Shown here piece by piece: positions 1 through 5,303 of a DNA stretch of 12,291 bases; positions within the stretch are counted from its first letter, which is position 1; each line of letters begins with the position of its first letter. The translations under genes and the position numbers were made by a program. The notes beneath the pieces were generated by a model, which saw nothing but the letters and a program-made list of their open reading frames with translations, searched no databases and was not told where the DNA came from. Source of the stretch: JBKBXU01 sp046313675 (GTDB lineage Bacteria; Bacteroidota; Bacteroidia; Cytophagales; Cytophagaceae). The stretch lies in the NCBI GenBank assembly GCA_046313675.1, contig JBKBXU010000124.1, forward strand, positions 1 to 12,291, in the 5' to 3' direction.

Positions 1-630
1 ATCTGCATCAGCGACACACATACGTACCACCATAAAATGCCGGAAATACCTTATGGTGATGTTCTCATACATGCAGGAGACATCTCCTACAAAGGTCAGG
101 TGGAAGAAGTGGAAAATTTCCTGTCCTGGTTCAACGCCCTGCCCCATCCAAACAAGATCTTTATTGCAGGCAACCACGATTTTTTATTTGAAGACCACCC
201 TTCTGTTGCCAAAAAACTCCTGGATAAATTACCGGACATTATTTACCTGGAGAATAGTGAAACAGTAATTAACGGTATAAAATTTTACGGTTCACCGGCC
301 ACACCCTGGTTTTACGATTGGGCATTTAACTACCATCGGGGTGATGCAATTAAAGAAATCTGGAAAACAATACCCGATGATACCAATGTGCTGATTACCC
401 ATGGCCCGGTATATGGAATACTGGACACCATTTACAAGGACAAAAGCAAGGTAGGCTGCAAGGACTTGCTACACCGCATCGGCCAACTAAAAAAGCTATC
501 CCTGCATGTTTGCGGACATATTCATGAGGCTTATGGCAGCACCAAGGTTAATGGAGTGAACTTCATCAACTCCTCTATATGCAACCTGCAATATAAGCCC
601 ATCAACAAACCTATAGTGGTAGAATTCTGA
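1..630 (+). CDS. Metallophosphoesterase (calcineurin-like), 5' truncated by window edge
   Basis: Probable metal-dependent phosphoesterase of the calcineurin-like superfamily. The frame is open from base 1, upstream of the first internal ATG at 37, so the true start lies outside the window; 209 residues are visible. The metal-binding motifs appear in family order: SDTH (residues 5-8 of the visible part), HAGDIS, the Asn-His metal motif GNHDF, THGP, and the final GHIHEAYG. The spacing, and the phrase YGSPATPWFYDWAFN between GNHD and THGP, resemble the small single-domain group related to MPPED1/MPPED2. Only about 10 residues seem to be missing if the domain starts just before SDTH. No signal peptide or membrane segment is visible, so a cytoplasmic place is likely. 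The substrate cannot be told from sequence; nucleotide or phosphodiester hydrolysis is typical of the superfamily. The stop at 628-630 is followed within 10 bp by the composite repeat. Confidence 0.9.
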   Translation: MCISDTHTYHHKMPEIPYGDVLIHAGDISYKGQVEEVENFLSWFNALPHPNKIFIAGNHDFLFEDHPSVAKKLLDKLPDIIYLENSETVINGIKFYGSPATPWFYDWAFNYHRGDAIKEIWKTIPDDTNVLITHGPVYGILDTIYKDKSKVGCKDLLHRIGQLKKLSLHVCGHIHEAYGSTKVNGVNFINSSICNLQYKPINKPIVVEF

Positions 631-638
631 AACTCCTT

Positions 639-895
639 GCCTTCGTTTGTGGCCCCACAAACGGGATTGAAATGAGAGTGCAGGAAGGAATAAGGTGCTA
701 ATTAACAATTAATTCCCTTGTCATTGTAACTTAAACTGTCATCCCGACGAAGGAGGGATCTGCCCAAAGTGAATTCTGAATGCTAAATGCTGAATTTTGA
801 ATTAGTATCTTTGGTTCCCGATCTTTCTTCTTAGCCACATAGGGCTACACTTTTGAAGGCATAAGGGGTAAGGCATAAGTAGTAAGTACCTTCCG
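639..895. repeat. Intergenic repeat module X, copy 1
   Basis: About 257 bp nearly identical to 4557-4810. It opens with a perfect inverted repeat: CGTTTGTGG at 644-652 pairs with CCACAAACG at 655-663 across a 2-nt loop. It then carries a tract around 739-765 (GTCATCCCGACGAAGGAGGG, then ATCTG), a stretch ending TTGGTTCCCGATC, and finally CACATAGGGCTACAC leading into 7-bp repeats. It has no convincing reading frame. The first hairpin lies just after the metallophosphoesterase stop and could also stabilise or end that transcript, although no T-run follows it. I take it to be a dispersed non-coding repeat; mobility is inferred, not shown. Confidence 0.85.
860..887. repeat. 7-bp tandem repeat, four units
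   Basis: Four back-to-back heptamers, CATAAGG, GGTAAGG, CATAAGT and AGTAAGT, fitting the consensus NRTAAGK. They end module X just before module Y. The same heptamer family occurs at 1122-1142, 1231-1270, 4775-4802 and, on the other strand, 10191-10232. Confidence 0.8.
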
Positions 896-1014
896 CTCCA
901 GAGTCTCTTCCTCAAAAGGACTCTGGAGATTCAGGACAATAGAAGAAACCACACTATCCTTAGAATTCCGCAGGGCTTCTAAGGATTTATATATATAAGA
1001 GAGTCTTTGACTCG
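896..1014. repeat. Intergenic repeat module Y, copy 1 (three hairpins)
   Basis: About 119 bp repeated at 4440-4557 and partly at 4811-4854. It consists almost wholly of inverted repeats. CTCCAGAGTC (896-905) pairs perfectly with GACTCTGGAG (919-928). ATCCTTAGAA (956-965) pairs perfectly with TTCTAAGGAT (977-986). A short GAGTC-ttt-GACTC hairpin closes the module at 1001-1013. Such a hairpin chain suggests either a structured RNA or a small palindromic mobile unit. The second copy keeps the stems; its one change in stem 2 (C to T) still allows a G-U pair in RNA on one strand. Confidence 0.85.
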
Positions 1015-1121
1015 TATTTTGATTTATACTTTTCGAAAGAAATCCCGGCTCTCCGCAAGCCTTTTTGGAATTTTGAATTATTTTTCCGCTCTTTCCACAC
1101 ATAGGGCTATACTTATGAAGG

Positions 1122-1142
1122 CATAAGGAGTAAGGAGTAAAC
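1122..1142. repeat. 7-bp tandem repeat, three units
   Basis: CATAAGG, AGTAAGG and a diverged AGTAAAC sit in direct tandem, preceded by GAAGG as at 856-859 and 4771-4774. It belongs to the same NRTAAGK family. Confidence 0.7.
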
Positions 1143-1230
1143 ACATAGGGCTATACCCTATGTTGAGGCTGTTCACGCCCCTTCAGGGCTCTTTTCCACT
1201 CTCGCCCCACTTCGCACCTCGGTATGAAGG

Positions 1231-1270
1231 CATAAGGGGTAAGGTAAGGAGTAAGACGTAAGAAGTAAGG
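1231..1270. repeat. 7-bp tandem repeat, five full units and one short unit
   Basis: The units are CATAAGG, GGTAAGG, a 5-bp slip (TAAGG), AGTAAGA, CGTAAGA and AGTAAGG. It is the longest tract on this side of the window and ends 36 bp beyond the stop codon of the minus-strand glycosidase gene. The short unit is what slipped-strand replication would leave. Confidence 0.75.
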
Positions 1271-1306
1271 AACCCCATTAACTTATTACCAAGGGCCAGC
1301 GACACC

Positions 1307-2944
1307 CTATTTCTTCTTTTTACTTTTTGGCAGGGCTACATCTTTTTGAAGATGTTTTCTGAAAACACCGTCTAGTTTTTTATTGACAGTAGACCTATCG
1401 GTAGGCTCAAGCCATCCGTCATAATACCCGAATGAACTTTCTTTATACGAATGATAGGTCCAATGAAAACCTAGACTGTCAAAAATTTCTATAGCATCTT
1501 TTACCCATAGTTCCCCACCTTTTCCATTTTCAAAGGCATTTCTTGCCACACCAAACTCACCGAAATATACCGGGTAATTCAGATCTCGCACATATTTACT
1601 GTAATTCAATATGGTGCTTTTTAGATAATCCCTGTTTCTGGTGAATACCGGCGAAGATGAAGGTGAGTAATAAAATTCCGTTGTAATGGATGCGCCCGCT
1701 CCGGAAGGAATATTTTCACCCTTCATCCAACCGCTTACTTTGTAATAGCTTCCTTTATTAACAGGGAAAGCAGACGTGGCAAGTGTAACGGTAGCATTTC
1801 CCGATGCTCCGGTTGCCATCACAGAACTAGCATCCCCATGTCCGGATGATTGAGGCGTATAATTTCCGTCGTTTTTTTCAGACCAATACCAGTAGGTAGC
1901 ACCAGTGAGATCATATTTTTGAATAATCCGAAGTCTTGTCCCGTACTGATCTACCTCTTCCAATATAAGGTCATCAAAAAAGGCTTTCCCGTTCCCTAAT
2001 AAACTGGCGGTAAAAACAATCCTGCCAACAATCAAAGAATCAGCTTTAACTTGAAAGGGTTTCCCTTCATAAAATTTCCAACCGGAACTACCGGATTCAA
2101 GCCTGGGGTTATTATAATTACCGGTAGCATAAGCCAGATCAGCAGGAGGAGTTACCTGCGATTCATCAGGGTATTTCCCACCATCACCGGTTTTTGCCCA
2201 GGAAAGATTCTGATGCGTAAACTCGAATGGATCATACAAATGTACCGTGTACATCAGGTTTTCCTCTTTAACATCGGGGTAGTTTTTTTTCCCGTCATTA
2301 AAGCCGTAATCACATCCTACCGCTATGGCTCTTTCCGTGATAATAAGATGATTGACATCAACGGTGCGTATGCTGTCGATTATTCTCTGCGCCAGTTGGC
2401 TCCATTGCGTAACAGAGGTCGTTGGAATGGGTTCATTAAGAATATCATAACCTGCAATCTGAGGTTCATCTTTATATCTTTCCGCTATGGCCTTCCAAAG
2501 ACCTACCAACCTATCCTGATTTTCATACTCATTCCAAAGGGCATCACCTTCGCACATAGATTGAAAGCCACCTTGAGGAACGTGAATGTTTAGAATCAGA
2601 TAAATACCATGTTTCTTTGCCCATTTTATATTTTCGTCAAGCCATTCCCATCCGGCGTCTTTATAGCTATAGGGATCATCGTCTTCCTCAAAGGTGATGT
2701 AATTTAAATAAAACCTCACCGCATTCATGCCCATGTTTTTCAGTATCAGAAAGTCTTCTTCAGTATGGTGTACAGAGGGCACCGGTACATCAGCCCACAC
2801 AAGATTGCCAAAAGCAAAACCCCGCAGTTTTATTTCCTCACCATGATGCATAAGGCGGACACCTTCTCTTTTTACAAACTCCTGGGCATATATGCTTTGG
2901 TAAGAAAAGAAAAGGGCTAACAGAATGAGAATAGTTTTATTCAT
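1307..2944 (-). CDS. Secreted glycoside hydrolase family 5-like enzyme with inserted accessory domain
   Basis: Likely endo-acting beta-glycanase (cellulase/mannanase type), exported for polysaccharide breakdown; 545 residues. Residues 1-20 form a signal peptide with a hydrophobic core, and cleavage is likely after IYA (AQ site). The (beta/alpha)8 barrel starts near residue 35. GH5 landmarks are the acid/base Glu171 in DILNEP, His235 in TVHLYDPF, nucleophile Glu463 in YFGEFGV, and the late barrel strand with Trp496 (HWTYHSYK). The two catalytic Glu lie about 290 residues apart, much more than in a minimal GH5 domain. Residues about 275-435 between them look like a beta-rich carbohydrate-binding module (FFDDLILEE; YYKVSGWMKG). 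The protein ends in a lysine cluster and shows no type IX secretion C-terminal domain. The neighbour upstream on the same strand is 123 bp away, so co-transcription is possible but unproven. Exact substrate is not readable from sequence. Confidence 0.88.
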   Translation of the reverse strand: MNKTILILLALFFSYQSIYAQEFVKREGVRLMHHGEEIKLRGFAFGNLVWADVPVPSVHHTEEDFLILKNMGMNAVRFYLNYITFEEDDDPYSYKDAGWEWLDENIKWAKKHGIYLILNIHVPQGGFQSMCEGDALWNEYENQDRLVGLWKAIAERYKDEPQIAGYDILNEPIPTTSVTQWSQLAQRIIDSIRTVDVNHLIITERAIAVGCDYGFNDGKKNYPDVKEENLMYTVHLYDPFEFTHQNLSWAKTGDGGKYPDESQVTPPADLAYATGNYNNPRLESGSSGWKFYEGKPFQVKADSLIVGRIVFTASLLGNGKAFFDDLILEEVDQYGTRLRIIQKYDLTGATYWYWSEKNDGNYTPQSSGHGDASSVMATGASGNATVTLATSAFPVNKGSYYKVSGWMKGENIPSGAGASITTEFYYSPSSSPVFTRNRDYLKSTILNYSKYVRDLNYPVYFGEFGVARNAFENGKGGELWVKDAIEIFDSLGFHWTYHSYKESSFGYYDGWLEPTDRSTVNKKLDGVFRKHLQKDVALPKSKKKK

Positions 2945-3067
2945 ACAAATTCAGATATATCTAAAGATAAATAAATGCCATGAATAAAAAACGTCAAAAT
3001 AGCTGATTAGATACGTAGATTTATTGGTTCAGCTAGTCAAGTATCTTATTTAAAAGCATTTGAAAAT

Positions 3068-4318
3068 CTACGCAAAATTCCTGATATACCTTTGGCAGTA
3101 TTCTATCTTAAATTCAAAGTATTTCTCATTAACTTTAGCTTGCAAAGGGGTTTCTTCCAGATCTTTAAATTCGCTGTCCTCCAACAAAAACCCGTGATAA
3201 ATTTCAGCATACCTAAAAGCATTCAAAGCATCTTTCTGTAATACAAAATAGTATACAATTAAACTCAAGAAAGGAAGAATATCTTCATAGTAGATGGCTT
3301 CATATTTAGGAAAAATATCTATCAGGTTATAAGGAGGAGGAAACGCTTTATTGAAAGCATCAAAATCTTTTCTATCCAGAAGCATTTCACCATATTGAAT
3401 AAATACCGGAATATAGTCAGGAAATTTGTCCATAATTTCTTTTGCCTTCTCCATAGCCATTTGGTCATTGCCTACAGACTGATAAAGCGATACGAACAAA
3501 GAAGAAAACACGGGATTATCGTATTCTTTAATGGCTCGTTCAAGCTGATTTGTAAGTACCATAAATCCTTCTTTTGCATCTGAGATCTCCAACACTTCAT
3601 AGATTTCATTCAACCGACTTGATTCCTCGTCACTGACATAATAAGTTTCAGGCACATCAAAGGTGTGGGGCACATCTTCGACATCGTATGGTGTAGTCAG
3701 AATATCTTCGTTTTCCTGTTCCAAAATGTGTATAAACAGATAAAAGATCAGGTCAGGGTGAGCCTCGGAAAAGTTGATGTTTGGGTTAGCATCTAAAAAT
3801 TCGTCCCAATCTTCTTCTTCAAAACATTCATAATCTTCTCCATCACCTGAGTCGTGTTGGTTTTTAATTAAAAAATCTATACCAGTGGGTATGTCCATCA
3901 ATTCTATATCATCAGAATCTTCATCAAGAATATAAAATGCCAGTCCTGCTTTTTTAATTGGGTTTAACCCCTGATCTTCTGCAATTTCAATTCCGGCATA
4001 TACAATATTATGAGCGAGCGTATAGTCAATTTCCTCAAATAAATCTTCAAAACCATAATCCTCCAGGTAGTCGTAAAATTCGTTTTTGGGCATATTAAAA
4101 TATTCAACCCCATCCTTAAGTCCTGCATGCATAAGATCCACCAATAGCATTCCTGCAGTGATATTGCCATTTACATGGATACGTGTAATAACTACATGTG
4201 CCATACCTGAATGACGCCAATCTTTATTTACATAGCATTTATGCAAAGGAAGAAACCGGGCTTTGGTGGTCATGTACTTTTTTGGACTTAAGGGAGCATT
4301 ACCAGTTTTTTTGGACAT
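3068..4318 (-). CDS. Uncharacterised acidic protein with helical, TPR-like C-terminus
   Basis: I do not recognise a named family. The 416-residue protein has no signal peptide or membrane segment, so it is probably cytoplasmic. Residues about 1-130 form a compact conserved-looking block (PKKYMTTKARFLPLHKCYVN, then a GMAHVVITRIHVNGNITAG segment followed by MLLVDLMHAGLKDGVEYF). From recall, similar N-terminal blocks occur in unannotated Bacteroidota proteins. Residues about 155-230 are very acidic, with runs of Glu and Asp. Residues about 230-410 are helical with TPR-like spacing (AMEKAKEIMDKFPDYIPVFI, QYGEMLLDRKDF), suggesting a protein-binding part. The start at 4318 gives MSKKTGNAPLSP; a 7-bp inverted repeat lies 25 bp upstream. 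It precedes the glycosidase gene on the same strand. The left-hand edge of the second composite repeat lies about 115 bp upstream of the start, so that repeat may carry or cut its promoter. Confidence 0.75.
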   Translation of the reverse strand: MSKKTGNAPLSPKKYMTTKARFLPLHKCYVNKDWRHSGMAHVVITRIHVNGNITAGMLLVDLMHAGLKDGVEYFNMPKNEFYDYLEDYGFEDLFEEIDYTLAHNIVYAGIEIAEDQGLNPIKKAGLAFYILDEDSDDIELMDIPTGIDFLIKNQHDSGDGEDYECFEEEDWDEFLDANPNINFSEAHPDLIFYLFIHILEQENEDILTTPYDVEDVPHTFDVPETYYVSDEESSRLNEIYEVLEISDAKEGFMVLTNQLERAIKEYDNPVFSSLFVSLYQSVGNDQMAMEKAKEIMDKFPDYIPVFIQYGEMLLDRKDFDAFNKAFPPPYNLIDIFPKYEAIYYEDILPFLSLIVYYFVLQKDALNAFRYAEIYHGFLLEDSEFKDLEETPLQAKVNEKYFEFKIEYCQRYIRNFA

Positions 4319-4342
4319 GATTTATGAGATTAAGCTTAAAAA

Positions 4343-4359
4343 CAACTTTACAAAAGTTG
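4343..4359. promoter_or_regulatory. Inverted repeat upstream of the 416-aa gene
   Basis: CAACTTT (4343-4349) pairs perfectly with AAAGTTG (4353-4359) around a 3-nt loop, flanked by runs of A and T. A third partial copy, TAAAGTTGA, follows at 4371-4379. It lies 25 bp upstream of the minus-strand start at 4318. It could be an operator or, read on the minus strand, a short hairpin followed by Ts. The role is inferred from position alone. Confidence 0.3.
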
Positions 4360-4439
4360 AAAAAAAATCCTAAAGTTGAAGATTATTTAGAAAAAAATTT
4401 CTTTTTAATGGCGAGTACGTTTATGCTTCTTTTCCTCCG

Positions 4440-4557
4440 CTCCAGAGTCTCTTCCTCAAAAGGACTCTGGAGATTCAGGACAATAGAAGAAACCACGCCA
4501 TTCTTAGAATTCCGCAGGGCTTCTAAGGATTTATATATATAAGGAGTCTTTGACTCG
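4440..4557. repeat. Intergenic repeat module Y, copy 2
   Basis: Near-identical to 896-1014. Stem 1 is perfect (4440-4449 with 4463-4472). Stem 2 is kept (4500-4509 with 4521-4530) with one C-to-T change that still allows a G-U pair. The closing GAGTC-ttt-GACTC hairpin is intact at 4544-4556. Similarity extends slightly left to about 4433 (TCCTCCG), which is shared with the third copy. Here Y stands before X, the reverse of the order in the left part of the window. Confidence 0.85.
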
Positions 4558-4810
4558 CCTTCGTTTGTGTCTCCACAAACGGGATTGAAACAAGAGTGCA
4601 GGAAAGAATAAGTTATTGATAATTAACAATTAATCCCCCAGTCATCGTAACTTAAACTATCATTCCCGACGAAGGAGGGATCTGCCCAAAAAGAATTCTG
4701 AATGCTTAATTTTGAATTAGTATCTTTGGTTCCCGATCTTTCTTCTTAGCCACATAGGGCTACACTTTTGAAGGCATAAGGAGTAAGGCATAAGTAGTAA
4801 GTATCCTCCG
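4558..4810. repeat. Intergenic repeat module X, copy 2
   Basis: About 254 bp near-identical to 639-895, with scattered substitutions and small indels. For example, TGAATGCTAAATGCTGAATT in copy 1 is shortened to TGAATGCTTAATT here. The opening hairpin is kept with an altered loop: CGTTTGTG (4562-4569), loop TCTC, CACAAACG (4574-4581). The module follows Y directly and runs into heptamers and a partial third Y. Confidence 0.85.
4775..4802. repeat. 7-bp tandem repeat, four units
   Basis: CATAAGG, AGTAAGG, CATAAGT and AGTAAGT: the same four-unit layout as 860-887, with the second unit differing by one base. Confidence 0.8.
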
Positions 4811-4854
4811 CTCCAGAGTCTCTTCCTCAAAGGACTCTGGAGATTCAGGACAAT
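4811..4854. repeat. Partial third copy of repeat module Y
   Basis: Only the first hairpin of Y is present: CTCCAGAGTC (4811-4820) pairs with GACTCTGGAG (4833-4842), with a loop one base shorter than in the other copies. It continues as GATTCAGGACAAT and then switches to unrelated sequence at about 4855, so this copy is truncated on its right side. Confidence 0.8.
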
Positions 4855-4950
4855 TAAACTGCATCTTGACAAAGGAAGGGTTATCTTGATTGTGCTTCTT
4901 CCGTCGCCTTATAATCCTTAAGGAATAACCATATGGTCTAAATAAATCAT

Positions 4951-4972
4951 TTGTGATTTTCTTTATTCACAA
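4951..4972. other. CRISPR-repeat-like segment; possible tracrRNA anti-repeat
   Basis: TTGTGATTTTCTTT at 4951-4964 matches positions 2-15 of the nearby 47-bp CRISPR repeat at 13 of 14 bases. It is not in the 77-bp register of the array: a repeat starting at 4950 would sit 93 bp before the first one. Read on the minus strand it would be the complement of the 5' end of the repeat, the part that pairs with tracrRNA in type II systems. The same segment also forms its own small inverted repeat (TTGTGA with TCACAA at 4967-4972). I find no clear downstream hairpins plus terminator, so this stays a weak candidate. The rest of 4855-5042 shows nothing I can name. Confidence 0.25.
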
Positions 4973-5055
4973 TGTGTTTGTTTTTTAAGACGTTCATGAG
5001 ACCTCAGTTTTTCCTATATTTAGGATAATTTGAATAGCATGATAAAACCTGAGGG

Positions 5056-5303
5056 TTCAATTTCAGATCTTTGACGTATCAGAAACAACTTCTACGTGCC
5101 ATAACATTATATTAGATTAGTTGTGATTTGCTTTCAATTTCAGATCTTTGACGTATCAGAAACAACATTGAAGTTCTTAATCCACCAGAAGAAGCAGTTG
5201 TGATTTGCTTTCAATTTCAGATCTTTGACGTATCAGAAACAACTAGGTATTGTTTTAAGAATCACAAACACCCGTTGTGATTTGCTTTCAATTTCAGATC
5301 TTT
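5056..5303 (+). CRISPR. Short CRISPR array, type II-C-like 47-bp repeats, three 30-bp spacers
   Basis: Two identical complete repeats of 47 bp lie at 5120-5166 and 5197-5243. They start GTTGTGATTTGCTTTCAATT, end GACGTATCAGAAACAAC, and have GTTGT/ACAAC ends in inverted orientation. Spacers are exactly 30 bp each: 5090-5119, 5167-5196 and 5244-5273. The left repeat keeps only positions 14-47 (5056-5089) and the right repeat only positions 1-30 (5274-5303); both then change abruptly to other sequence. Repeats of 46-48 bp with 30-bp spacers are typical of type II-C systems of Bacteroidota, from family knowledge. No cas9, cas1 or cas2 lies in the window, so the array is an orphan here. The strand is set by analogy with type II-C repeats that begin GTTGTG. 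Confidence 0.93.

Larger units (their letters stand above)
1015..1306. other. Gene-free stretch with repeat fragments and a hairpin
   Basis: I see no credible gene here. It contains two more partial copies of the CACATAGGGCTA / TGAAGGCATAAGG segment that ends module X (around 1097-1142 and 1221-1270). There is also a perfect 8-bp inverted repeat, ACATAGGG-ctata-CCCTATGT, at 1143-1163. A somewhat more GC-rich patch lies at about 1165-1220. The 99-codon minus frame across 845-1144 lies mainly in repeat DNA and is not a gene. Confidence 0.6.

Noticed and set aside
644..663. Perfect 9-bp hairpin as an intrinsic terminator of the metallophosphoesterase gene
   Set aside because: No T-run follows on either strand, and the same hairpin recurs at 4562-4581 away from any gene end, so it belongs to the repeat.
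655..672. CACAAACGGGATTGAAA resembles the 3' end of common CRISPR repeats (ATTGAAAC)
   Set aside because: It occurs once per module X (also near 4574-4592) with no periodic spacing and no spacers; it is part of the dispersed repeat.
639..1014. Reading modules X-Y as an insertion sequence or transposon
   Set aside because: No transposase frame, no matching terminal inverted repeats around the whole unit and no visible target-site duplication; only internal hairpins are seen.
845..1144. Minus-strand frame of 99 codons
   Set aside because: Most of it lies in repeat modules X and Y and the heptamer tracts; the translation has no domain-like pattern and the copy at 4440-4810 does not keep the same frame.
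2051..2593. Plus-strand frame of 180 codons inside the glycosidase gene
   Set aside because: It is the antisense shadow of a gene with clear signal peptide and catalytic motifs; the translation itself has no domain features.
4324..4542. Plus-strand frame of 72 codons divergent from the 416-aa gene
   Set aside because: Its second half is module Y repeat sequence. The first half is Lys/Leu-rich without a recognisable pattern and covers the likely promoter region of the 416-aa gene.
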